Positions 6,551 through 12,702 of a stretch of 12,702 bases of DNA are shown here, piece by piece. A program made the translations under genes and the position numbers. Each line of letters starts with the position of its first letter. Position 1 is the first letter of the stretch. This stretch comes from Candidatus Methylomirabilota bacterium (lineage in GTDB: Bacteria > Methylomirabilota > Methylomirabilia > Methylomirabilales > 2-02-FULL-66-22), in contig JACQXP010000291.1 of assembly GCA_016208645.1 (NCBI GenBank), positions 1 through 12,702 of the forward strand, read 5' to 3'. The notes below the pieces were generated by a model that did not search any database, was not told the origin of the DNA, and saw only the letters and a list, made by a program, of their open reading frames with translations.

Positions 6551-7141
6551 TCAGAGACTTCCCTTGGTGGACGGGACGATCCCGGCAAGGCGCGGGTCGA
6601 GCCGCGTCGCCAGGTCCAGCGCCCGCCCGGCGGCCTTGAAGGCGGCCTCCGCCATGTGGTGGAGGTTCTGCCCGTACTCGACGTGCACGTGCAGGTTGGC
6701 CCGCAGGTGATTCGTCAGCCCCTGGAAGAACTCCCGCACCAGGTCCGCCTCGAAGTCGCCGATCCGGCCCTTGAGCTGGGGAGCCTGGAAGACCAGGAAG
6801 GGGCGCCCACCGAGGTCAATAACGACCGAGGCCAGGGCCTCGTCCATGGGCACCCGGGCGGCGCCGTAGCGGACGATCCCGGCCTTCTCGCCCAGGGCCT
6901 GCGACACCGCGTCCCCCAGGACGATCCCCGCATCTTCCACGGTGTGGTGGAGGTCCACGGGCAGATCGCCTGCGGCCTTCACCGACAGATCGAACCGCCC
7001 GTGCCTGGCGACCTGGGCCAGCATGTGGTCGAGGAAGGGGATCCCGGTCTCGATCCGGTGTTCCCCGGTGCCGTCCAGATCCAGGCTCATCTGGATGTCG
7101 GTTTCGGACGTCTTGCGCTGGATGACCGCACGCCGAGCCAT
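6551..7141 (-). CDS. hisB: Imidazoleglycerol-phosphate dehydratase HisB (monofunctional)
   Basis: A 196-residue, metal-dependent dehydratase that converts imidazole glycerol phosphate to imidazole acetol phosphate. The family's metal-binding histidine clusters are visible: FLDHMLAQVARHG, DLHHTVEDAGIVLGDA near the middle, and NLHHMAEAAFKAAGRAL near the end. There is no phosphatase domain, unlike the enterobacterial fusion, so the histidinol-phosphate phosphatase must be elsewhere. The ATG at 7141 lies 1 nt after the hisC stop with an excellent GGGAGGTGA ribosome site; the in-frame ATG at 7159 lies inside hisC and lacks this. The frame is complete and ends in TGA. Confidence 0.96.
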   Translation of the reverse strand: MARRAVIQRKTSETDIQMSLDLDGTGEHRIETGIPFLDHMLAQVARHGRFDLSVKAAGDLPVDLHHTVEDAGIVLGDAVSQALGEKAGIVRYGAARVPMDEALASVVIDLGGRPFLVFQAPQLKGRIGDFEADLVREFFQGLTNHLRANLHVHVEYGQNLHHMAEAAFKAAGRALDLATRLDPRLAGIVPSTKGSL

Positions 7142-7142
7142 G

Positions 7143-8255
7143 TCACCTCCCGTGGCCACAAACGGCGCTCAGAGCGGAGAGAAACGCCTCGTTCTCCTCC
7201 GGCGTCCCGATCGTCACGCGAAGACAATCGGCGAGGGAGGGAGTCCGGGAGAAGTTCCGGACCAGGATCCCCCGCTCGAAGAGCCCGCGGAAGACCTCGT
7301 CGCCCGGCCGGGCCGTCCGGATCAGGACAAAATTCGCCTGGCTGGGATAGACGCTGAGCCCGGGGACCTCCCGCAGCCGGGACAGGACGCGGTCCCGCTC
7401 GCGGACGACGGCCGACGCGTGGCTTTTCACCACCTCCAGATGCCCCAGAACCACCCGGGCCGCGGCCTGGCTGAGGGAGTTCACGTTGTACGGCAGGCGG
7501 ACCTTGTTGATCTCCTCGACGAGGGCAGGGCTCGCCACCAGGATCCCCAGCCGGATCCCGGCCAGGCCGATCTTCGACAGGGTCCGGAGGACCACCAGGT
7601 TCGGATGCTGTCCGAGCTTCGGCAGGAAGGTCTGTCCCGCATAGTGGGTGTATGCCTCGTCCACCACCACCAGGGCCTCGCAGCCCTGCCCATGGCAGAG
7701 CCGAACGATCTCCTCGACCGCCGCGGCGTCGTAGAGACGCCCGGTGGGGTTGTTCGGCCAGGCCAGGAAGACCAGGCGCGGCCGTTCCGCCCTCAGGGCC
7801 TCGCAGAACCGGGCGGCGTCGAGATCGAACCCATCGGAGAGCGGCACGCCCAGGAAGCGCAGCCCCAGGACCTGGGCCCCGAGTTCGTACATCACGAACG
7901 TGGGGACGGGGGCGGCCACCGTCACCCCGGCTCCCGCCACGGCCATCAGCATCATCTGGATGGCCTCGTCGGAGCCGTTGGTCGCCAGGACCTGCTCCGG
8001 CGTCACCCCGAGATCCCGGGCCAGGAGCCGCCGAAGCTCCCGGGCCTCCGGGTCCGGATAGCGATGCAGCTCGACGTCTGCCAGCGCCTTCGCCAGCTCG
8101 GCCGCCAGCTCCTCGCGCATGGCGTTCCCCAGCACGAAGGGGCTCTCGTTGGCGTCCAGTTTCACCCACGGCCGATCGCCAGAGGGCGCCTCGACATGGT
8201 AGGCGCAGAGGGCAGCCACCTCGGGGCGGATGACGCGGGAGAGATCGAAGGTCAT
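7143..8255 (-). CDS. hisC: Histidinol-phosphate aminotransferase HisC
   Basis: A 370-residue PLP-dependent class I/II aminotransferase that moves an amino group from glutamate to imidazole acetol phosphate. Landmarks in order: KLDANESPF near the N-terminus, HRYPDPEARELR, ATNGSDEAIQ, WPNNPTGRL, VVVDEAYTHYA and TLSKIGLAGIRLG, which holds the Schiff-base lysine. The C-terminal substrate segment (FERGILVRNFS, LRVTIGTPEEN) is present. Length is normal and no lesion is visible. The ATG overlaps the hisD stop in an ATGA arrangement, implying translational coupling, and hisB follows after 1 nt. Confidence 0.96.
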   Translation of the reverse strand: MTFDLSRVIRPEVAALCAYHVEAPSGDRPWVKLDANESPFVLGNAMREELAAELAKALADVELHRYPDPEARELRRLLARDLGVTPEQVLATNGSDEAIQMMLMAVAGAGVTVAAPVPTFVMYELGAQVLGLRFLGVPLSDGFDLDAARFCEALRAERPRLVFLAWPNNPTGRLYDAAAVEEIVRLCHGQGCEALVVVDEAYTHYAGQTFLPKLGQHPNLVVLRTLSKIGLAGIRLGILVASPALVEEINKVRLPYNVNSLSQAAARVVLGHLEVVKSHASAVVRERDRVLSRLREVPGLSVYPSQANFVLIRTARPGDEVFRGLFERGILVRNFSRTPSLADCLRVTIGTPEENEAFLSALSAVCGHGR

Positions 8256-9547
8256 GGCAGGTCCGTCCGGATCGTCAGGGAGCGGGCGTGGGCCTCCAGC
8301 CCCTCCAGCCGCGCCAGCCGGGTGATGGGCTCCCGCCAGCGCCGCAGGGCCTCCGGGCCCAGCGACAGGAGCGAGCAGCGCTTCTGGAAGTCCTCCACCG
8401 AGAGCGGGGAACTCCAGCGCGCCGTGCCCCCGGTGGGAAGCACGTGGTTGGGTCCCGCCAGGTAATCGCCGGCCACCTCCGGCGTGTGGGCCCCCAGGAA
8501 GACGGCACCGGCGTTCTTGACCCGCGGCACCAGCGCCCACGGGTCCGCCACCAAAAGCTCCAGGTGCTCCGGTGCGATCATGTTGGCCAGGGCAACCGCG
8601 GCCGCCAGGTCCTCGACGACGATCACCGCCCCGAAGGCATGAAGGGCCCGTCCTGCCAGGCTCGCCCGGGGAAGGGACGCGAGCTGCTTCGCCACCTCCG
8701 ACCGGACCGCCTCGGCCAGATCCACGGACGGCGTCACGCACACCGCCGACGCCAGGGGGTCGTGCTCCGCCTGGGCCAGGAGGTCTGCGGCCACCCAGCT
8801 CGCCGGCACCGTCCCGTCCGCCACGACCAGGACCTCGCTGGGACCCGCCACCAGGTCGATGCCGACCACGCCGAAGACGAGGCGCTTGGCCGTCGCCACG
8901 TAGATGTTCCCGGGGCCGACGATCTTGTCCACCGGACGGATGCTCTCCGTCCCGAAGGCCAGCGCCGCCACCGCCTGGGCACCGCCAACCCGGTAGATCT
9001 CGCGGATCCCCGCCAGGTTCGCCGCCGCCAGGACCGCCGGAGGAATGGCCCCATCCCGCCCGACGGGGGTGCAGGCGACCAGCTCTTCCACGCCCGCCAC
9101 GCGGGCGGGGATGGCATTCATGAGGACCGTGGACGGATAGGCCGCCGACCCGCCCGGGACGTACAATCCCACCCGCGAGAGCGGTCGCACGAGCTGCCCC
9201 AGCAGGCCGGCCCCGTCCTCCTGGTAGAACCAGGACTCCCGCCTCTGGCGCCGGTGGAAGGCCTCGATGCGCGTGGCGGCCAGGGAGAGGGCCTCCGAGA
9301 CGGCCGGATCCAGGGATCCCGCGGCCGCCCGGATCTCCGCCTCGGCGACCCGGACCGTCGAGGCGTCCAGGCCGATCCCGTCGAACCTCTGCGTGTGCTC
9401 GAAGAGCGCGGCATCCCCCCGCTGGCGAACATCCTCCAGGATGGCGTGAACGGTCGTCTCGATCTCCGGGGCGGGCGCCCGGGCGCGATCGCGGAGGGCC
9501 AGGAGGAACGTCGCGGCCTCGGTGGTCCCGGCCCGGAGCAGCCTCAT
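8252..9547 (-). CDS. hisD: Histidinol dehydrogenase HisD
   Basis: A 431-residue zinc- and NAD-dependent enzyme for the last two oxidations, histidinol to histidine. Diagnostic segments: VGLYVPGGSAAYPS, GPGNIYVATAKRLV, GIDLVAGPSEVLVVAD, LLAQAEHDPLASAV, MIAPEHLELL and GDYLAGPNHVLPTGG. Length is full and no lesion is seen. The ATG at 9547 overlaps the hisG stop by ATGA, with a good GGAGGGG ribosome site 4 nt upstream, and the stop overlaps the hisC start in the same way. Gene order hisG-hisD-hisC-hisB is widely conserved. Confidence 0.97.
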   Translation of the reverse strand: MRLLRAGTTEAATFLLALRDRARAPAPEIETTVHAILEDVRQRGDAALFEHTQRFDGIGLDASTVRVAEAEIRAAAGSLDPAVSEALSLAATRIEAFHRRQRRESWFYQEDGAGLLGQLVRPLSRVGLYVPGGSAAYPSTVLMNAIPARVAGVEELVACTPVGRDGAIPPAVLAAANLAGIREIYRVGGAQAVAALAFGTESIRPVDKIVGPGNIYVATAKRLVFGVVGIDLVAGPSEVLVVADGTVPASWVAADLLAQAEHDPLASAVCVTPSVDLAEAVRSEVAKQLASLPRASLAGRALHAFGAVIVVEDLAAAVALANMIAPEHLELLVADPWALVPRVKNAGAVFLGAHTPEVAGDYLAGPNHVLPTGGTARWSSPLSVEDFQKRCSLLSLGPEALRRWREPITRLARLEGLEAHARSLTIRTDLP

Positions 9548-10206
9548 CGGACCCCTCCCCGCAGGGCCAGGCGCAGGCGCAGCGCCTCGATCACCGCCTG
9601 GATGGCCCGGTAGCGCGTCTTGAGGCTGGCCCGGTTGACGATGAGGCGCGCCGACGCCTTCAGGACCTCCTCCACCTCGACGAGGCCGTTCTCCCGGAGG
9701 GTGCGCCCCGTGGCCACCAGGTCCACGATCCGCTCGGCCAGGCCCATGGCCGGGGCCAGCTCGATGGAGCCCGAGAGGTGGACGATCTCCACCTGGATGC
9801 CCTGCTGGCTGAAGTGGCGCTCGGTCAGCCGCGGGTACTTGGTGGCCACCCGGAGGCAGGACCAGGTCCGCAGGTCGTCATGGGAACGGAGGGAAGCCGG
9901 CTCGGCCACCACCAGGCGGCACGCCCCGAAGCCGAGGTCCAGCGGCTCGTAGACATCCCGGACCTGCTCCAGGAGCAGGTCCTTTCCCACGATTCCCATG
10001 TCGGCGGCCCCGTGCTCCACGTAGATGGGGATGTCCACGGCCTTGAGCGCCAGGAATCGCAGGCCCCGCGCCGGATCCTCGGCCGTCAGGCGCCGCGATT
10101 CCCGCAGCGCTTCGACGCCGGTGGCCCCCAGATCCACGAAGAGCTTCACCGCGTCGCGGAACAGCCGACCGGTGGGGAGCGCAACCGCGATCAGATCATT
10201 CGCCAT
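9544..10206 (-). CDS. hisG: ATP phosphoribosyltransferase HisG, short form
   Basis: A 220-residue enzyme that joins ATP and PRPP, the committed step of histidine synthesis. Visible: N-terminal ALPTGRLF, GAADMGIVGKDLLLE, and the PRPP-loop region LVATGRTLRENGL (ERIVDLVATGRT). It lacks the roughly 80-residue C-terminal regulatory domain of the long form (about 290-300 residues). In known systems short HisG works only with the HisZ regulatory subunit, a histidyl-tRNA-synthetase paralogue; no hisZ is in this window. The ATG at 10206 has AAGGA about 10 nt upstream. It begins 33 nt after the murA stop and overlaps hisD by ATGA, so it is probably co-transcribed with murA. Confidence 0.96.
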   Translation of the reverse strand: MANDLIAVALPTGRLFRDAVKLFVDLGATGVEALRESRRLTAEDPARGLRFLALKAVDIPIYVEHGAADMGIVGKDLLLEQVRDVYEPLDLGFGACRLVVAEPASLRSHDDLRTWSCLRVATKYPRLTERHFSQQGIQVEIVHLSGSIELAPAMGLAERIVDLVATGRTLRENGLVEVEEVLKASARLIVNRASLKTRYRAIQAVIEALRLRLALRGGVR

Positions 10207-10239
10207 GCGGGCCGTGTCCTTCGGCAGGCCGGGCGGCCG

Positions 10240-11496
10240 TCAGGCCTTCACCCGGGCGATGTCGGCCCCCAGGGCCGTCAGCTTCCGCTCGATAGCCTCG
10301 TAGCCCCGGTCCAGGTGATAGATGCGGGAGATCACCGTCGTCCCCTGCGCCGCGAGTCCTGCCAGGACCAGCGAGGCGCTGGCCCGGAGATCGGTGGCCA
10401 TCACCGGGGCGCCCAGCAGGGCCCGCACCCCCTGGACCACGGCCGTGTTCCCCGCGATGGTGATGTCGGCGCCCAGGCGGAGGAGCTCGTTGACGTGCAT
10501 GAACCGGTTCTCGAACACGGACTCGGTGATGACGCTGCGCCCCTCGGCCACGCTCATGAGGGCCATCAGCTGGGCCTGCATGTCCGTGGCGAATCCCGGG
10601 AAGGGCTGGGTGTGCACGCTGACCGCCCGCGGTCGGCCTGTTGCCGTCACCCGGATGCTGGTCGGTCCCTCATGGATCCGGGCCCCGGCCTCCTCGAGCC
10701 TGGCTATGATGGCCTCCAGGTGGCCGGGCTGGCAGTCGGTGAGCGTGACCTCGCCACCGGTGATGGCGGCCGCCACGGCGAAGGTCCCGGCCTCGATGCG
10801 GTCCGGGATGATCCGATGGACCGTGCCGGCCAGGGCCGGAACCCCGTGGATCGTGATGGTCGCCGAGCCGGCCCCCTCGACCTTGGCCCCCATGCTGTTC
10901 AGCAACCGGGCCAGATCCTCCACCTCGGGTTCGCACGCGGCGTTTTCCAGGACGGTGGTTCCCTCCGCCAGTGAGGCGGCCATCATGAGGTTCTCGGTCC
11001 CGGTGACCGTCTGAAGGTCGAAGGCGATTCGCGTGCCCTTCAGGCGCGGCGCCTCCGCCTCCACGTAGCCCTGGTTCAGGCGAATCGTCGCCCCCAGCCG
11101 CTCCAGTCCCATGAGGTGCAGATTGATCGGCCGGGGACCAATGGCGCACCCCCCGGGCAGCGACACCCGGGCTCGCCCGAAGCGCGCGACCAGCGGCCCC
11201 AGGACCAGGACGGAGGCGCGCATCGTCTTCACCAGCTCATAGGGCGCCTCGGGCCGGTGGACGCTCTTCGCCAGCAGTCGGATGGTGGGCGTGCCGTCCC
11301 CCGTCACCTCCACGCCCATGTGGCGCAAGAGCCTGGCGATGGTCCGAACGTCCACCAGCCGCGGCGCATTGCCGAGCTCCAGGGGCGCGTCGCTGAGAAG
11401 CGACGCCGCCATCAGGGGCAGGGCGGCGTTCTTGGACCCGCTGATCCGCACCTGACCCCGCAGGGATCGTCCCCCCCGGATCACCAACTGGTCCAC
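10240..11496 (-). CDS. murA: UDP-N-acetylglucosamine 1-carboxyvinyltransferase MurA
   Basis: A 418-residue cytoplasmic enzyme that transfers enolpyruvate from PEP to UDP-GlcNAc, the first committed step of peptidoglycan synthesis. Residues Lys22-Asn23 (GSKNAALP) fall at canonical positions. The catalytic cysteine is present as Cys117 in LPGGCAIGPRPINLHL, so the protein has the fosfomycin-sensitive form rather than the Cys-to-Asp type. FPGFATDMQAQ and the C-terminal DRGYEAIERKL are also typical. The start is GTG at 11496 with GGAG 6 nt upstream. The 5' flank is the large heptamer array, and I found no convincing promoter there. MurA next to hisG is a recurrent arrangement in several GC-rich phyla. 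Confidence 0.97.
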   Translation of the reverse strand: MDQLVIRGGRSLRGQVRISGSKNAALPLMAASLLSDAPLELGNAPRLVDVRTIARLLRHMGVEVTGDGTPTIRLLAKSVHRPEAPYELVKTMRASVLVLGPLVARFGRARVSLPGGCAIGPRPINLHLMGLERLGATIRLNQGYVEAEAPRLKGTRIAFDLQTVTGTENLMMAASLAEGTTVLENAACEPEVEDLARLLNSMGAKVEGAGSATITIHGVPALAGTVHRIIPDRIEAGTFAVAAAITGGEVTLTDCQPGHLEAIIARLEEAGARIHEGPTSIRVTATGRPRAVSVHTQPFPGFATDMQAQLMALMSVAEGRSVITESVFENRFMHVNELLRLGADITIAGNTAVVQGVRALLGAPVMATDLRASASLVLAGLAAQGTTVISRIYHLDRGYEAIERKLTALGADIARVKA

Positions 11497-11519
11497 CCTA
11501 CGCTCCGCTCAATGCAAAA

Positions 11520-11758
11520 CTGACAACGGACAATCGGTCAGCTGGAATTTCAAATGGAAAACCGACAACCGACAACCGGTCAGCTGGAATTTCAAATTTC
11601 AAACTGACAACCGACAACCGGTCAACGCAGATAGGTGGCCGGTTGTCAGTTGTCCGTTGTCAGTTTTCAATTGGAAGGGGCCTGTTGTCAGTTGTCCGTT
11701 GTCAGTTTTCAATTGGTAGTGGCCGGTGTTCAATTGTCGGTTTTTCAGTTTCAACTGG
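11520..11758. repeat. Large inverted heptamer array between prmC and murA, CTGACAA/CCGACAA word
   Basis: Left arm 11520-11624 reads as 15 heptamers without slippage. Words are CTGACAA, CCGACAA, CCGGTCA, GCTGGAA and TTTCAAA, and the series repeats every 42 nt (six units): a 21-bp direct repeat occurs at 11535-11555 and 11577-11597. Right arm 11643-11758 is largely the inverse (TTGTCAG, TTGTCCG, TTTTCAA), again with a 42-nt period: a 32-bp direct repeat at 11643-11674 and 11685-11716, and a degenerate third copy at 11727-11758. An 18-nt spacer separates the arms. It fills the prmC-murA gap and reaches into the aberrant 3' end of prmC. It is clearly more AT-rich than its surroundings. Confidence 0.92.
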
Positions 11759-12646
11759 TGTGGCGTCGTGCCACGACGACGCGGTCCCGACCCGCCAGAT
11801 CGCTCCGATCTCCAACAGCAGGCATCCACCCGGCCGCAGGTGTTGGGGCGCTCCGGCGATGATCTCCCGATGAAACTGCAGGCCATCCCGCCCCCCGTCC
11901 AGGGCCCGCCGCGGCTCCCACTGCACCTCGGGCATCAACGTCGCGAGGGTGCCCGACGGGATGTAGGGCGGGTTGGAGACGATCAGGTCCACCCCGTCGG
12001 CCGGCGCGTGCCCGTCCAGGGCGCGCCAGAGATCCCCCCGCAGGAAGGTCACGCGGTCGGCCACGCCGTGCCTCTCGGCGTTGGCGCGGGCCACCCGGAT
12101 CGCCCGGCGCGAGATGTCTGTGGCGATGATGCGAGCGGCAAGCAGCTCCCGTGCCAGCGCGACGGCGACGGCGCCCGTGCCGGTGCACAGGTCCAGGATG
12201 ACCGGGGACTGGGGGTTGGGGGTTGGGGGTTGGGGAGGCACCCGACGAAGGATCGCCAGGGCGGCCTCGACCAGCGTCTCCGTTTCCGGCCGGGGAATCA
12301 GGACGCCGGATGACACCCCCAGGGGCAGGGACCAGAATTCCCGCGTGCCCAGCACGTAGGCCAGTGGCTCCCGGCGCTCCCGGCGCAGGAGCAAGGCGAG
12401 GTACCGTCCGAACTCGACCTGCCTGAGGCGGCGCCGGGGCTCCAGGATGACCTGCCAGCGCGTGGAGGCCAGCACGTGGGCCAGGAGGCATTCAGCATCC
12501 AGGCGGGCGGTTTCGATCCCCACCCGCTCCAGGAGAAGGGTGCCGCTCCCCAGGCAGTCCTCCACGTTCGGGCAGAGGCGCTCCGGGAGGGGCGCGAGAC
12601 TGCCCAGGAAGGTCCCCGACACCCGTGGGAGGTGCGCGCGGATCAT
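11702..12646 (-). CDS. prmC: Peptide chain release factor N5-glutamine methyltransferase PrmC, altered C-terminus
   Basis: SAM-dependent enzyme that methylates the Gln of the GGQ motif in release factors; its substrate gene prfA lies just upstream. The SAM motif DLCTGTG is at 152-158 and the catalytic NPPY at 225-228. Residues 138-148, a Pro-rich linker, come from a G-rich heptamer run. Normal homology ends at LLLEIGA (Ala282). The expected C-terminal ending (DLAGRDRVVVARR) appears immediately downstream in a different frame (11804-11751). This implies a deletion of about 60 nt that is not a multiple of three; the last 32 residues are aberrant and partly repeat-coded. The ATG at 12646 overlaps the prfA stop (ATGA); a GTG start about 25 codons in would fit the family N-terminus too. 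Catalytic motifs survive, but the fold's last strands are lost, so activity is uncertain. Confidence 0.9.
   Translation of the reverse strand: MIRAHLPRVSGTFLGSLAPLPERLCPNVEDCLGSGTLLLERVGIETARLDAECLLAHVLASTRWQVILEPRRRLRQVEFGRYLALLLRRERREPLAYVLGTREFWSLPLGVSSGVLIPRPETETLVEAALAILRRVPPQPPTPNPQSPVILDLCTGTGAVAVALARELLAARIIATDISRRAIRVARANAERHGVADRVTFLRGDLWRALDGHAPADGVDLIVSNPPYIPSGTLATLMPEVQWEPRRALDGGRDGLQFHREIIAGAPQHLRPGGCLLLEIGAIWRVGTASSWHDATPVETEKPTIEHRPLPIEN
12204..12235. repeat. G-rich heptamer run inside prmC, GGGGGTT word
   Basis: GGGGACT, then GGGGGTT three times, then GGGG, all in 7-nt register on the plus strand. It encodes the Pro-rich linker of PrmC on the minus strand. The plus strand has five G-runs of four or five with short loops, a textbook G-quadruplex motif, on the template strand for prmC transcription. 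Confidence 0.9.
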
Positions 12647-12702
12647 GACAGCGCCTTCAGGCGCTCCGCCTGGTCATGGGCGGCCAACGCCTGGATCAAG
12701 TC
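12643..12702 (-). CDS. prfA: Peptide chain release factor 1 (partial, C-terminal end only)
   Basis: Only the last 19 residues and the TGA stop are inside the window: DLIQALAAHDQAERLKALS. This matches the C-terminal ending typical of RF1. The gene continues past the right edge, so the GGQ and PxT motifs are not visible. The stop overlaps the prmC start by ATGA. The prfA-prmC pair is widely conserved, since PrmC modifies RF1, and this context supports both calls. Confidence 0.85.
   Translation of the reverse strand, partial: DLIQALAAHDQAERLKALS

Noticed and set aside
6942..8465. 507-codon open frame on the plus strand
   Set aside because: It lies antisense across hisB, hisC and the end of hisD, has biased composition and no recognisable domain.
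8288..9613. 441-codon open frame on the plus strand
   Set aside because: Antisense shadow of hisD, with Arg/Gly/His-rich low-complexity composition.
11497..11560. Promoter for murA in the AT-rich repeat
   Set aside because: TTGAAA- and TTGTCC-like hexamers exist but no -10 box stands at a workable distance; the matches come from the repeat words.
11520..11758. Possible CRISPR array
   Set aside because: Units are 7 nt with no unique spacers of constant length, the arms are inverted to each other, and no cas genes are nearby.

Overview
The window is a GC-rich bacterial chromosomal segment. Every recognisable gene lies on the minus strand, so the text runs right to left in transcription order. 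The content is housekeeping: translation termination, cell wall, histidine synthesis, ribosome and DNA repair. The order prfA-prmC-murA-his cluster, the rpsU-yqeY-mutS2 group, a short-form HisG, many ATGA overlaps and GTG starts suggest a GC-rich deltaproteobacterium-like, NC10/Methylomirabilota or Rokubacteria-like lineage. That placement is inference with low confidence. No phage, transposase, CRISPR, tRNA or rRNA is visible.

Layout in transcription order: the last codons of prfA (12702-12643); prmC (12646-11702); a large inverted heptamer-repeat array; murA (11496-10240); hisG, hisD, hisC and hisB, tightly coupled; hisH (6484-5842), frame-disrupted; a 128-nt gap with two hairpins; hisA overlapping hisF; an adenosine-specific-kinase family gene (4134-3652); a second inverted heptamer array; hisIE (3560-2874). 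A near-consensus sigma-70 promoter (2801-2773) then drives rpsU and yqeY, which end in a strong intrinsic terminator (1975-1942). mutS2 follows and runs off the left edge.

The his genes supply nearly the whole pathway: HisG, HisIE, HisA, HisH/HisF, HisB, HisC and HisD. HisZ (expected partner of short HisG) and a histidinol-phosphate phosphatase are not in the window. The kinase-family gene inside the cluster is unusual and may concern purine by-products of the pathway.

The most striking structure is a set of four repeat loci built from 7-nt words, each with a different word. Two are inverted arrays between genes (3581-3652 and 11520-11758). One is an in-frame insertion in hisF (4507-4590) and one is an in-frame G-rich run in prmC (12204-12235). 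The prmC 3' end also carries a frame-changing deletion so that its tail runs into the big array, and hisH carries an apparent 7-nt excess that breaks its frame. No stretch of more than 300 bases lacks a gene; the longest gaps are 205 nt (prmC-murA, repeats), 183 nt (hisIE-rpsU, promoter) and 176 nt (yqeY-mutS2, terminator).
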